Positions 31,251 through 41,624 of a stretch of DNA of 64,000 nt are shown here, piece after piece. Every line of letters begins with the position of its first letter. Position 1 is the stretch's first letter. Below the pieces are notes generated by a model. It did not search any database. It was not told where the DNA came from and saw only the letters and a program-made list of their open reading frames with translations. Made by a program: the position numbers and the translations under genes. Origin of the DNA: Actinomadura oligospora ATCC 43269 (GTDB taxonomy: Bacteria; Actinomycetota; Actinomycetes; Streptosporangiales; Streptosporangiaceae); NCBI RefSeq assembly GCF_000518265.1, contig NZ_JADG01000003.1, forward strand, positions 1 to 64,000, given 5' to 3'.

Positions 31251-32203
31251 GCCCCGCCGATGTGAACCCGGCCGATGTGAGTGATGATGGTGTGGAGCCC
31301 AACGGCGTGGGAGCGGCCGGTGTGAACCTCGACGAGATCGTCGCGATCGACGTGCACACGCACGCGGAGGTCTCCTCGTCCGGGCATCCGTCGCTGCCGC
31401 CGTACCTGATGGAGGCGTCCGAGAAGTACTTCGGCGCGCAGGGGCACCGGCAGCCGGCCATCGACGAGACGGCCGCGTACTACCGCGAGCGGAACATGGC
31501 GGCCGTGGTGTTCACCGTGGACGCCGAGCACGCGACCGGGCACCCGCCGATCCCGAACGAGGAGGTCGCGGAGGGCTGCGCGCGGCACCCGGGCACGCTC
31601 ATCCCGTTCGCGAGCCTCGACCCCTGGCGCGGGAAGGCGGCCGTCCGCGCCGCGCGGCGGCTGGTCGAGGAGCACGGCGCGCGCGGCTTCAAGTTCCACC
31701 CGAGCCTCCAGGGATTCCACCCGAACGACCGGATGGCCTACCCGCTGTACGAGGCCATCGAGGAGCTGGGCGTCCCCGCCCTCTTCCACACCGGGCAGAC
31801 CGGCATCGGCGCTGACGTGCCGGGCGGAGGGGGCATCCGGCTCGCGCCGTCGAACCCCATGCTCGTGGACGACGTGGCGGCGGGCTTCCCCGGGCTCCGG
31901 ATCGTCCTGGCGCATCCGTCCTTCCCCTGGCAGGACGAGGCGCTCGCGGTGGCGCTCCACAAGGAGCACGTGCACATCGACCTGTCGGGCTGGTCGCCGA
32001 AGTACTTCCCGCCGCAGCTCGTCCGGTACGCGAACTCGCTGCTGCAGGACAAGGTGCTGTTCGGGTCCGACCATCCGGTGATCACCCCGGACCGGTGGCT
32101 GCGCGACTTCGAGGGGCTGGACATCAAACCCGGGGTGCGGCGGAAGATCCTCAAGACGAACGCGGCGCGGCTGCTCGGGCTCGCCGCCCCTGAGGAGGTG
32201 TAG
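31247..32203 (+). CDS. Amidohydrolase family 2 (ACMSD/TIM-barrel decarboxylase or hydratase type)
   Basis: This enzyme of about 318 residues has metal ligands HTH in VAIDVHTHAEV, His in GFKFHPSLQGF, then LFHTGQTG, VLAHPSFPWQ and Asp in LFGSDHPVI. This group includes aminocarboxymuconate-semialdehyde decarboxylase, 4-oxalomesaconate hydratase and related decarboxylases. GTG 31247 overlaps the SDR stop. It adds a low-complexity leader rich in Ala/Asp/Val/Asn, and GTG 31322 is the alternative start directly before the conserved domain. Confidence 0.85.
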   Translation: MSPADVNPADVSDDGVEPNGVGAAGVNLDEIVAIDVHTHAEVSSSGHPSLPPYLMEASEKYFGAQGHRQPAIDETAAYYRERNMAAVVFTVDAEHATGHPPIPNEEVAEGCARHPGTLIPFASLDPWRGKAAVRAARRLVEEHGARGFKFHPSLQGFHPNDRMAYPLYEAIEELGVPALFHTGQTGIGADVPGGGGIRLAPSNPMLVDDVAAGFPGLRIVLAHPSFPWQDEALAVALHKEHVHIDLSGWSPKYFPPQLVRYANSLLQDKVLFGSDHPVITPDRWLRDFEGLDIKPGVRRKILKTNAARLLGLAAPEEV

Positions 32204-32207
32204 CGCC

Positions 32208-33731
32208 ATGCGAGACCAGGGCATCGGCTCGTGGACGGCCCGCCGCGCCCGCAAGACCCCGGATCGGATCGCGATCGTCCATGAGGAGACCCGGCGCACC
32301 TACGGTGAGCTGCACGAACGCGTGTGCCGCCTGGCGAACGCGCTACGCGGCTTGGGCGTGCGGCAGGGCGACCGGGTCGCGTTCCTCGGCCCGAACCACC
32401 CCGCCTTCCTGGAGACGCTGTTCGCGGCGGGCGCGCTCGGCGCGGTCTTCGTCCCGCTGAACACGCGCCTGGCGGTCCCGGAACTGGAGCACAACCTGAC
32501 CGACTCGGGCAGCGGTGTGCTCGTCCACGCCCCCGAGCAGGCGGAGGCCGCCGCCGGGGCCGCCGGGTCCGTCCGGCACCGGATCGCGCTCGCCGGTCCG
32601 GACGGAGAAGGCGTCCTCGGTTACGAGGACCTGCTGGCCGGGGCGTCCGCAGAGCCGCTCGACACCCCGGTGAGCCTGGACGACCCGTGCCTGATCATGT
32701 ACACGTCGGGGACCACCGGACGGGCCAAGGGCGCCGTCCTCACCCACGGCAACATCACCTGGAACAGCGTCAACGTCCTGGTGGACGTCGACCTGGCCGG
32801 GGATGAGACGACCCTTGTCGCCGCTCCGCTGTTCCACGCCGGGGCGCTGAACATGACCTGCCTGCCGACGCTGCTCAAGGGCGGGACGGTCGTGCTGATG
32901 TCCGCGTTCGACCCGGGGCGGGCGCTCGCAGAGATCGAGGCGCACCGCGTCACGTACATGTTCGGCGTGCCGGTCATGTTCGACGCGATGGCCGCGCACC
33001 CCGGCTGGCCGTCCGCCGACCTCACCAGCCTGCGTCAGCTCAACTGCGGCGGCGCGCCCGTGCCGCTCGGCACCATCGGCGTCTACCGGGAGCGCGGGCT
33101 CGCGTTCAGCCAGGGCTACGGCATGACCGAGGCGTCCCCGGGCGTCCTGTTCCTGGACAAGGCCGACGCGACACGTAAGGCGGGCACGGCGGGCGTCCCG
33201 CACTTCTTCACCGGCGTCCGGATCGTGGACCCCGCCGGACGGGACGTCCCGCCGGGGGAGAAGGGCGAGATCCTCGTCTCCGGCCCCACGGTGATGCGCG
33301 GCTACTGGGGCCGTCCCGACGAGACCGCGCGCGTGCTGGCCGGGGGCTGGTTCCACTCCGGCGACGTCGCGACCGCCGACGAGGACGGCCACGTCGCCAT
33401 CGTGGACCGGATCAAGGACGTGATCATCTCGGGCGGGGAGAACGTCTACCCCGCCGAGGTCGAGGCCGTGCTCGCCCGGCATCCGGACGTGGCCGAGTGC
33501 GCCGTCGTCGGCGTCCCCGACGAGCGCTGGGGCCAGGTCGGCCGGGCCGTCGTCGTCCCGCGCCCGGGCACGTCCCCGGGCGAGGCGGAGATCCTCGCCT
33601 TCCTGCGCGAACACCTCGCCGGCTACAAGGTGCCGAAGTCGGTCGTCCTCGCCGCGGGCCTGCCCCGCAACCCCACCGGCAAGATCATCAAGCGGGCCCT
33701 GCTCGCCCACCTCGGAAAGGACCCAGCATGA
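32208..33731 (+). CDS. Acyl-CoA ligase (AMP-forming)
   Basis: This 507-residue adenylate-forming enzyme has P-loop YTSGTTGRAKG (165-175), GYGMTEASPG, GWFHSGDVA and the C-terminal catalytic Lys in PRNPTGKIIK. It activates a carboxylic acid as its CoA thioester. The neighbours, a 17-beta-HSD4-like SDR upstream and a MaoC hydratase overlapping downstream, point to side-chain degradation of an imported or processed organic acid. It has a four-base ATGA overlap with the MaoC gene. Confidence 0.92.
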   Translation: MRDQGIGSWTARRARKTPDRIAIVHEETRRTYGELHERVCRLANALRGLGVRQGDRVAFLGPNHPAFLETLFAAGALGAVFVPLNTRLAVPELEHNLTDSGSGVLVHAPEQAEAAAGAAGSVRHRIALAGPDGEGVLGYEDLLAGASAEPLDTPVSLDDPCLIMYTSGTTGRAKGAVLTHGNITWNSVNVLVDVDLAGDETTLVAAPLFHAGALNMTCLPTLLKGGTVVLMSAFDPGRALAEIEAHRVTYMFGVPVMFDAMAAHPGWPSADLTSLRQLNCGGAPVPLGTIGVYRERGLAFSQGYGMTEASPGVLFLDKADATRKAGTAGVPHFFTGVRIVDPAGRDVPPGEKGEILVSGPTVMRGYWGRPDETARVLAGGWFHSGDVATADEDGHVAIVDRIKDVIISGGENVYPAEVEAVLARHPDVAECAVVGVPDERWGQVGRAVVVPRPGTSPGEAEILAFLREHLAGYKVPKSVVLAAGLPRNPTGKIIKRALLAHLGKDPA

Positions 33732-34219
33732 GCTCCGACACCGCCCCCGCCACCGGCCCCGACACCACCGTCGCCCACGGCCTCGCCGGACTCCTCGCGC
33801 TGCGCGGAACCGACCTCGGCCACACCGCCTGGACCGAGATCGCCCAGGACCGGGTGAACACCTTCGCCGACGCCACCGGCGACCACCAGTGGATCCACAC
33901 CGATCCGGCGCGCGCGGCGGACGGCCCGTTCGGCGGCACGATCGCGCACGGCTACCTCACCCTCGCCCTGCTCATCCCGCTGTTCGGCGAGCTGCTGACG
34001 ATCGACGGCGTCAACATGAGCGTCAACTACGGGCTGAACAAGGTGCGCTTCCCGGCGCCGGTCCCGGTCGGCGCGAGGATCCGGCTGCGCGGCGTCGTCG
34101 CCGACGTGACCGAGGTGAAGGGCGACGGCGTCGAGATGACGCTCGACTTCACGATGGAGACCGACCGGAGCGACAAGCCCGCGCTCGTCGCCCAGGCCGT
34201 CTACCGCCACTACGCCTGA
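33728..34219 (+). CDS. MaoC-family (R)-enoyl-CoA hydratase
   Basis: This 163-residue single hot-dog enzyme has the catalytic Asp and His in FADATGDHQWIHTDP and the conserved FGGTIAHGYLTLAL. It hydrates a 2-enoyl-CoA to the 3R-hydroxyacyl-CoA. ATG 33728 overlaps the ligase stop. It is the last gene of the TetR-regulated catabolic cluster. Confidence 0.92.
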   Translation: MSSDTAPATGPDTTVAHGLAGLLALRGTDLGHTAWTEIAQDRVNTFADATGDHQWIHTDPARAADGPFGGTIAHGYLTLALLIPLFGELLTIDGVNMSVNYGLNKVRFPAPVPVGARIRLRGVVADVTEVKGDGVEMTLDFTMETDRSDKPALVAQAVYRHYA

Positions 34220-34244
34220 CACCCGAACCTCGCCCGGCCCGGCG

Positions 34245-34865
34245 TCAGCCCCGGCCGGTCGGGGGCCTGTTCTCGTCCGGGGTCAGCATGCCGTGCATCA
34301 TCTCGACCCAGGTGGCGACGAACGTCTCGTCGTCCACGCCGACCGAGGAGACCTTCAGCAGGCCGCTCATGACGCGGGACGAGAACAGGGCCCCGAGCCC
34401 GACCGACGCGACGGCGGCGGCGCGCTCCCCGGGGACGCCGGCGCTGTCCCGGAGCCAGGCGGTGAACTCGGTGAACGTCGTGTTCACCAGCTGGCGGACC
34501 GCGTCCTCGACGATCTCCGGACGGCTGCGCGCCTCGGTCAGCATGATGCGCAGCAGCTCCTCCTCGCCGTCCAGCTCGGCCAGCACGTAGCGCGCGCTCA
34601 GCGTCAGCTCGGCGCGCAGGTCGCCGAGGCCACCGAGCACCCGGCGGATGTCGCGCAGGGCGTCCAGCCGGCTCAGGTTGCGCTCGATGCCCGCCCGGAG
34701 CAGTTCCTCCTTGGTGCGGAAGTGGTGGTAGAGGCCGCCCGCGCCGGGGGTCAGCCCGGCGGCCCGCTCGATCTGCGCGACGCTCGTGCCGCGGTAGCCC
34801 TGCTCGCCGAACAGCCGCATGGCCGCGTCGAGGATCCGGTCCCGGGTCGGGGTTGACGACGTCAT
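34245..34865 (-). CDS. TetR-family regulator, divergent from the ABC1 kinase-P450 pair
   Basis: This 206-residue repressor has a helix-turn-helix in GYRGTSVAQIERAAGLTPGAGGLYHHF and a variable ligand domain. ATG 34865 is directly preceded by AGGAG with no spacer, an unusual arrangement that may mean weak or leaderless-type initiation. A long inverted repeat at 34871-34903 fills the space to the divergent ABC1 kinase gene and is the expected operator. Confidence 0.85.
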   Translation of the reverse strand: MTSSTPTRDRILDAAMRLFGEQGYRGTSVAQIERAAGLTPGAGGLYHHFRTKEELLRAGIERNLSRLDALRDIRRVLGGLGDLRAELTLSARYVLAELDGEEELLRIMLTEARSRPEIVEDAVRQLVNTTFTEFTAWLRDSAGVPGERAAAVASVGLGALFSSRVMSGLLKVSSVGVDDETFVATWVEMMHGMLTPDENRPPTGRG

Positions 34866-34870
34866 CTCCT

Positions 34871-34903
34871 AAGTAAACACTGAGGAGTAGACAGTGTCCA
34901 CTT
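34871..34903. promoter_or_regulatory. Inverted repeat operator AAGTAAACACTG / CAGTGTCCACTT
   Basis: Two 12-bp arms matching in 10 of 12 positions are separated by nine bases. They occupy nearly all the intergenic region between the TetR gene (34865) and the ABC1 kinase gene (34918). The site would cover both promoters. Confidence 0.65.
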
Positions 34904-34917
34904 ACGGGGGCTCATCG

Positions 34918-36301
<1,384 letters not shown>

Positions 36302-36324
<23 letters not shown>

Positions 36325-37453
36325 AACGACGGCTTCGCCTGAGGCGACGGCCTCGTCCGACGCGACGGCTTCGTCGGGCGCGAGGGTCGTCCGGGACGAG
36401 GCGCTCGACGCGTTCGTCGTCTCCGGCTTCGACGAGGCCGCGCGGGTGCTGCGCGAACCCGGCTGGAGCAGCGACCCGCGCCGGATCACCGGGCGGCCCC
36501 TCGACGTGCCGCCCGGCGTGCTCCTGTTCCTGGACCCGCCCGACCACACCCGGCTGCGCCGCCTGCTCAGCCCCGCGTTCACCCCGCGCGCGGTCGGGCG
36601 GCTGCGGACGCGCGTCGCCGCCATCGCCGACGCCGTCCTGGACGGCCTGTTCGCCGACGGGAACCGGGCGGACCTGATGACCGAGGCCGCCCACCTGGTC
36701 CCGCTCGCCGTCATCGCCGAACTCCTGGACGTCGGCGCGGAGGGCGCGCGGGTCTTCCGCGACCAGACGCCGGGGCTCGTCCGGATGCTGGAGGTCGCCC
36801 CGACCAGGGAGGACGTCGAGCGCGGAGTGGAGGCGTCCGACGAGGTCATGATGTTCCTGCTGCCGCTGCTGGTGGAGCGTCGCCGTGACCCCGGCGACGA
36901 CTTCGTCAGCGCCCTGGTGAGGACGGACGAGCTGAGCCTCGAAGAGCTGCTCGCCACCTGCGTCCTGCTGCTCGCGGCCGGGCACGAGACGACCGCGAAC
37001 CTCATCGGCAACGGCGCGCACGCCCTGCTGGGCGACCCCGGTCATATCGCCCACCTGCACGCCGACCCGGCGCGCGCCGTCGAGGAGCTGTTGCGCGCCG
37101 AGCCGCCCGTCCGGCTCGCGGGACGCGTCGCGCTCACCGACCACGAGCTGGACGGCGTGCGCGTCCCGGCGGGGTCGCGCGTGATCGTCCGGATCGACGC
37201 CGCCAACCGCGATCCGCGCCGGTTCGCCGATCCCGACCGGCTGGACCTCTCCCGCGCCCCCGGGCCGCACCTGGCGTTCGGCGGCGGCCACCACTACTGC
37301 CTGGGCGCGGCGCTGGCCCGGCTCGAGACGGCCGAGACCCTGACGCGCCTGTTCACACGGTTCCCGGAGCTGGCGCTCGCCGGTCCCGAGCCGCGCCGGC
37401 GGACGTCGAGCACCTTCCTCGGGTGGTCGGAGCTGATCGTCCGGCCCGGGTGA
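36302..37453 (+). CDS. Cytochrome P450
   Basis: This 383-residue bacterial class I P450 has the I-helix oxygen-activation motif AGHETT (226-231), the K-helix ExxR at E262-R265 and the heme ligand C333 in FGGGHHYCLGAALA. It lacks a membrane anchor. The N-terminus is unusual: four 6-residue tandem repeats of the type ASPEAT (residues 5-28) precede the usual fold. It overlaps the ABC1 kinase gene, so the two are co-translated under TetR control. No ferredoxin or reductase gene is adjacent, and the substrate is unknown. Confidence 0.92.
36314..36385 (+). repeat. Four 18-bp tandem repeats in the P450 N-terminus
   Basis: Four copies of an 18-bp unit (gcctcgcctgaaacgacg and variants) encode ASPETT, ASPEAT, ASSDAT and ASSGAR. 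They lie inside and just after the overlap with the ABC1 kinase gene. Confidence 0.75.
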
Positions 37454-37457
37454 GCGG

Positions 37458-38303
37458 TCAGGCGTCCTTGCGGAGGAGGCCGCCGTACTCGTGGCCGGGG
37501 AAGTGGGCGGACGCGCCGAGGAACCGCTCCAGGTCGGCCGGGACGGGCGGCAGCGGCGGCTGGGACGGGTCCGGGCGCCAGTCCTTGATGTTGACCAGGC
37601 CCGGCTCCACCGGCGTCAGCCCGGACAGCAGTTCGTCCACCTCACCGGGAGAGCGCGTCCGCCACGGCATGCCGTTCGTGTTGGCCTGCTCGTCCATCGC
37701 GGCGCGGATCGCCGCGTCCGCGGTGACGATCTGGGTGAACGCCAGGTGGGAGCCGGGGACGGCGACGTCGTCCACGATGTGCCGCAGCAGGCCGCGCGGG
37801 TCCATGTCGTCCAGGAGGTGGTGGCCGACCGACAGCCACAGGACCGCGACCGGCTCGCCGAAGTCGATCAGCCGCTTCACGCCCGGGTCGGACAGGATGC
37901 GGTCCTGGTCGCGGAAATCGGCGGCGACGAACGCGGTCGTGTCGTCCTCCGCCATCAGCGCGCGGCCGTAGCTGAGCACGGTCGGGTCGTTGTCGACGTA
38001 GACGACGCGCGAGCCCGGCCCGAACTCGGCCGCGACCTGGTGGACGTTGTTGTTGGTCGGCAGCCCGCAGCCCATGTCGAGGAACTGCCGGATCCCCGCC
38101 TCGGCCGCCAGGTGGCGGACCAGCCGGTACAGGAACAGGCGGTTGTCGCGGGCGATGTCCACGATCCCCGGGAAGTGGGGGAGTGACTGGAGGGCGAACC
38201 GGCGGTCCACCTCGTACCAGTCCTTGCCGCCGAGCGACATGCCGTACAGGCGCGCCGACGACGGCGTGTTGTGAATGTCGGCGATGGCGTCGCTGCTACT
38301 CAT
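37458..38303 (-). CDS. SAM-dependent methyltransferase, DUF574 (Methyltransf_19) family
   Basis: This 281-residue protein has the SAM-binding motif FLDMGCGLPTNNNVHQVA followed by VVYVDNDP, characteristic of the actinobacterial DUF574 family. The N-terminal NTPSSARLYGMSLGGKDWY is a family hallmark. ATG 38303 has GGAG six bases upstream. The target is unknown. It is convergent with the P450 gene, four bases away. Confidence 0.88.
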   Translation of the reverse strand: MSSSDAIADIHNTPSSARLYGMSLGGKDWYEVDRRFALQSLPHFPGIVDIARDNRLFLYRLVRHLAAEAGIRQFLDMGCGLPTNNNVHQVAAEFGPGSRVVYVDNDPTVLSYGRALMAEDDTTAFVAADFRDQDRILSDPGVKRLIDFGEPVAVLWLSVGHHLLDDMDPRGLLRHIVDDVAVPGSHLAFTQIVTADAAIRAAMDEQANTNGMPWRTRSPGEVDELLSGLTPVEPGLVNIKDWRPDPSQPPLPPVPADLERFLGASAHFPGHEYGGLLRKDA

Positions 38304-38471
38304 CGGGACTCCGGTCGGGCGGGCGGCGAAGGCACATTCCGGACGCCACGCTACCGGCCGTCCCGCCGCCGCGAGGGAGTTCCATGATCTTGGTGTCGCG
38401 GACCTGTCCGCTTCGGGCCACGCCGGACGGCCCGGGGGACGGGTGACAAGCCCGGGCCGCGGGCGTATCAA

Positions 38472-38486
38472 TAGGAAACCTTCTTA
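38472..38486 (+). promoter_or_regulatory. Imperfect palindrome TAGGAA-acc-TTCTTA upstream of the chitinase gene
   Basis: The 6-bp arms match in five of six positions. The site lies 53 bp before the start of the chitinase, in a local AT-rich island. AGGAAA/TTTCCT-type palindromes are frequent before actinomycete polysaccharide-degrading genes, so this is a candidate operator. Confidence 0.45.
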
Positions 38487-38538
38487 AATGCTGCGCCGCC
38501 GGGGGAGCGCTCGCCCGTCCTCGAAGGAGGCTCCCCCG

Positions 38539-39774
38539 ATGGCTCCGACAACCCCGTCCGGCGCATCGTCCCGGCGCGCCGGGATCCTCCGCGCGCTCGC
38601 GGCCCTCGCGGTCGCCGTCCTCGCCGTGGCCCTGGCGGTCGCGCTGCGTCCCGGCGCCGCGCGGGCCGACGTCACCCGCAACTGGTACGGGGCCGCGCCC
38701 TACGTGATGCCGCTGGACAACGCCCCGCCCGACCTGTCCCAGGTCATGGCGGCGACCTCGCAGAAGTCCTTCGAGCTGGCCTTCATCCTCGCCTCGGGGA
38801 ACTCCTGCTCACCGGCGTGGGACGGCACCGCGCCCGTCTCGTCCGACACGGCGGTCGGCGCGGTCATCAACACCGTCCGGGCGGCCGGGGGCGACGTGTC
38901 GATCTCGATCGGCGGCTACAACGGCACCAAGCTCGGCCAGGTCTGCTCGGGCGCCGCCGCCACGGCCGCCGCATACCAGCAGGTCATCAGCAAGTACTCG
39001 CTCAAGGCCATCGACTTCGACCTCGAGGAGCCCGAGTACGAGAACAGCGCCGCCGTCTCCAACGAGCTGGGTGCGGCGCAGATCCTCCAGCGGAACAACC
39101 CCGGGTTGTACGTGTCGGTGACGACCGCCGGGACGGCCTCGGGCACCGGCTGGTTCGGCACGCAGATGCTGAACACGGCCAAGGGCCTCGGCTTCACGCC
39201 GGACAACTACGCGATCATGCAGTTCGACGGCGGTTTCAGCGGATCGTCGTCGCAGATCTCGGCGCTGGAGAACTTCCACTCGCTGCTCATGAGCACCTTC
39301 GGCTGGGACGGCGCCACCGCCTACCAGCACGAGGGGTTCTCCGGCATGAACGGCCGCTCGGACTCCGGCGAGTACTTCTCCCAGGCCGACTTCCAGGCCG
39401 TCCTGAACTACGCGACGAGCCACCACCTGAGCCGCTTCACGTTCTGGTCGGTGAACCGCGACCGCCAGTGCGTCCCGCCCGACAACAACGGCCGGACGTC
39501 CGGGACGTGCAGCAGCGTCGCGCAGGGAGCATGGGACTTCACCAGGTTCACCGCCGCGTTCGCGGGCGCGACCCCGCCCACCTCACCGCCGACGACCCCG
39601 CCGACCAGTCCGCCGCCCGGGACCTGCACCGCCCCGGCGTGGAACGCCACGACGGCCTACAACGGGGGCGCCGTCGTGAGCTACCAGACCCACACATGGC
39701 AGGCCAAGTGGTGGACCTACGCCGACGTCCCGGGAGGCCCGGCCGGAGTCTGGGCCGACCAGGGCGCCTGCTGA
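38539..39774 (+). CDS. Secreted chitinase, GH18 with C-terminal CBM5/12-type chitin-binding module
   Basis: This 411-residue exported protein has a signal peptide up to about residue 44 (long hydrophobic AALAVAVLAVALAVALRPGAARA). The GH18 domain has SISIGGYNG and the active-site strand KAIDFDLEE (156-164). The canonical D-x-x-D-x-D-x-E has Lys in place of the first Asp, while D159, D161 and the catalytic E163 remain. A Pro/Thr linker (PPTSPPTTPPTSPP) leads to a 50-residue chitin-binding module (PAWNATTAYNGGAVV, HTWQAKWWT). ATG 38539 has AAGGAGG eight bases upstream. Confidence 0.88.
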   Translation: MAPTTPSGASSRRAGILRALAALAVAVLAVALAVALRPGAARADVTRNWYGAAPYVMPLDNAPPDLSQVMAATSQKSFELAFILASGNSCSPAWDGTAPVSSDTAVGAVINTVRAAGGDVSISIGGYNGTKLGQVCSGAAATAAAYQQVISKYSLKAIDFDLEEPEYENSAAVSNELGAAQILQRNNPGLYVSVTTAGTASGTGWFGTQMLNTAKGLGFTPDNYAIMQFDGGFSGSSSQISALENFHSLLMSTFGWDGATAYQHEGFSGMNGRSDSGEYFSQADFQAVLNYATSHHLSRFTFWSVNRDRQCVPPDNNGRTSGTCSSVAQGAWDFTRFTAAFAGATPPTSPPTTPPTSPPPGTCTAPAWNATTAYNGGAVVSYQTHTWQAKWWTYADVPGGPAGVWADQGAC

Positions 39775-39803
39775 GCGGCGCGGGACGCGCGGGGCGCCCG
39801 GCC

Positions 39804-40196
39804 TCAGCCGCCGAGCGCCTCGCGCTCGATCCGCTCGAACTGCGCGCCCATGGCCTCGGCCAGCGCGTTCGCGCCGGACAGCGGACGCACCATGACGGTG
39901 AGCTCGTCGATCAGCCCGTCCTCGCGGACGTGGACGAAGTCGCAGCCGTGCACCTCGCGCCCGCCGACGGTCGTGCGGAACACGAACGCGTGGTCGCGGC
40001 CGTCCGGATCGGAGATCTCCCGGACGTACCGGAGGTCCTCGAACACGCGCAGCACGCCGCGCAGGATCGCCATCGTGATCGGCTTGCCGGTGTAGGGCTT
40101 GAACACGACCGGGCTGGTGAACACCACGTCGTCGGCGAGCAGCGCCTCCATGGCGGCCATGTCGTGCGCCTCGGCGGCCTTCCGGAACGGATGCAT
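39804..40196 (-). CDS. SnoaL-like/NTF2-fold protein
   Basis: This 130-residue cystatin/NTF2-fold protein has the typical opening AAEAHDMAAMEALLADDVVFTSPV, then FVFRTTVGGREVHGCDFVHV and GLIDELTVMVRPL. Members are polyketide cyclases, isomerases or unassigned. It is convergent with the chitinase gene. A MarR-like inverted repeat lies about 60 bp upstream. Confidence 0.8.
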   Translation of the reverse strand: MHPFRKAAEAHDMAAMEALLADDVVFTSPVVFKPYTGKPITMAILRGVLRVFEDLRYVREISDPDGRDHAFVFRTTVGGREVHGCDFVHVREDGLIDELTVMVRPLSGANALAEAMGAQFERIEREALGG

Positions 40197-40254
40197 GCCT
40201 CACCCCTGCTCAAATCGAGTCCGACCACGTGCCCGCAGGCTAGCACACGCACCT

Positions 40255-40270
40255 AATCAACAAATTGACT
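40255..40270 (-). promoter_or_regulatory. Inverted repeat AGTCAA-TTTG-TTGATT upstream of the SnoaL-like gene
   Basis: The 6-bp arms match in five of six positions in an AT-rich spot between the SnoaL-like gene (start 40196) and the end of the LLM gene (40282). It could be a promoter element or a MarR/TetR-type operator. Confidence 0.35.
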
Positions 40271-40281
40271 ATCAGGGGCGG

Positions 40282-41220
40282 CTAGGCGAGGTGTTCGAGG
40301 ACCGGGCCGAGGGTGTCCATGAAGGGCGCGTGGACGGTGACGTTGGTGAAGCCGTAGCGCTCGCGCGACTCCCGGATCTGGTCGGCGATCTGCCGCTCCG
40401 TCCCGACCAGCAGGAACGGGGTGTCGAGCACCTCGTCCAGGGTGAGGTGCGGCTGGAACCTGGTCGCCATCTCCGTCAGGACGCCGCGCCGGTCGGCGGT
40501 GACCTGCACGTGCTGGACGAGGACGTTCAGCTCGAGGCCGGAGAAGCGGTCGCCCGCCTGCTCCCGGACGAAGGCGACCCGGCCCGCGGCCTCCGCGGCG
40601 CTGCCGAGCCGGAACGTCCCGGGCGGCGCGCCGGGCACCTGGTAGGTCCCGGCGACCGCGACGATGTCGGCGTGCGCGGCGGCGACGCGGAGCACGCGGT
40701 CGCCGGTCCCCCCGACCAGCAGCGGCGGGCCATGGCCGCCGAACCCGATGTGCTGGACGGGCTTCAGGGCGTCCAGGCCGAACCGCTCCTCGGTCGCGGC
40801 CCGCTGCTCGTACCCGTCCGCCGCGAACAGCCGCTTCAGCTCGGCGATGGTCTCTTCCATCCGCCGGGCCCGCGCCCCGAAGCCCTCCCACGGGATGCCC
40901 GCCTCGTCGAACTCCCACTTCATGTGGCCCGCGCCGAGCCCGAGCTCGAGCCGTCCGCCGGTGAGGCGGTCGACCGAGGCGACCTCGCGGGCCAGCAGGT
41001 GCGCGTTCCAGAACGGGACGTTCAGCACGAGCGAGCCGACCCGCAGCCGCTCGGTCGCGTCCGCCGCCGCGACCATCGTCGGGAACGGCGCGGGCGAGCC
41101 GAGGTGGTCGGGCACGAGCGCGACGTCGAACCCGTACCGCTCGCCCCGGCGGCACTGGTCCACGAAGTCCTCGCGTGAGCGGATGTCGAAGAAGTTGAAC
41201 CCGAAGCGGAAGTTCCTCAT
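40282..41220 (-). CDS. LLM-class F420-dependent oxidoreductase
   Basis: This luciferase-like TIM-barrel enzyme of about 312 residues starts MRNFRFGFNFF. Markers are VALVPDHLGSPAPFPTMVAAA, VNVPFWNAHLLAREVASVD, GRLELGLGAGH and PPLLVGGTGDRVLRVAA. It resembles the TIGR03621-type F420-dependent subgroup of actinobacteria. GTG 41235 is an alternative start five codons upstream. Confidence 0.85.
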   Translation of the reverse strand: MRNFRFGFNFFDIRSREDFVDQCRRGERYGFDVALVPDHLGSPAPFPTMVAAADATERLRVGSLVLNVPFWNAHLLAREVASVDRLTGGRLELGLGAGHMKWEFDEAGIPWEGFGARARRMEETIAELKRLFAADGYEQRAATEERFGLDALKPVQHIGFGGHGPPLLVGGTGDRVLRVAAAHADIVAVAGTYQVPGAPPGTFRLGSAAEAAGRVAFVREQAGDRFSGLELNVLVQHVQVTADRRGVLTEMATRFQPHLTLDEVLDTPFLLVGTERQIADQIRESRERYGFTNVTVHAPFMDTLGPVLEHLA

Positions 41221-41261
41221 CGGCTGATCATCCACTCACCCGGCCGGGACCCGCCAGGTCA

Positions 41262-41299
41262 GGGCTCACGCCCACCGCGAACACCGCGGGCGCGAGCCC
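41262..41299 (-). terminator. Hairpin terminator downstream of the cold-shock gene
   Basis: GGGCTCACGCCC (41262-41273) and GGGCGCGAGCCC (41288-41299) form a long stem with one mismatch, extended by CGCG/CGCG near the loop. It sits 17 bp after the csp stop on the minus strand. Confidence 0.65.
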
Positions 41300-41315
41300 C
41301 CGGGGGAAGGGCCCG

Positions 41316-41528
41316 CTACTCCTCGACCCGGACCTTGTCCGCCTGCATTCCCTTCTGGCCCTGGACGGCCTCGAAGGTCACCGCCTGCCCCTCCTTCAGG
41401 GACTTGAAGCCGCTCGTCTCGATGGCGCGGAAGTGGACGAACAGGTCCGGGCCGGACTCCGGGCTGATGAAGCCGTAGCCCTTCTCGTCGTTGAACCACT
41501 TCACGGTGCCGTTCTGGCGCTCCGCCAT
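41316..41528 (-). CDS. Cold-shock protein, CspA family
   Basis: This 70-residue single OB-fold RNA chaperone has [16 protein letters not shown] with RNP1 KGYGFI, and RNP2 LFVHF. The usual [18 protein letters not shown] and [11 protein letters not shown] follow. AGGAG lies six bases before ATG. Family members melt mRNA structure at low temperature or under stress. Confidence 0.95.
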   Translation of the reverse strand: MAERQNGTVKWFNDEKGYGFISPESGPDLFVHFRAIETSGFKSLKEGQAVTFEAVQGQKGMQADKVRVEE

Positions 41529-41624
41529 GTCTGCTCCTGCTCACGTTCGAGTGTTCTGGCTCTGCAGATCCTCTCACGCAAAGCACCGATGTCCTTGCTT
41601 AGGGTGATGGTGTCGCCGCGCGTG

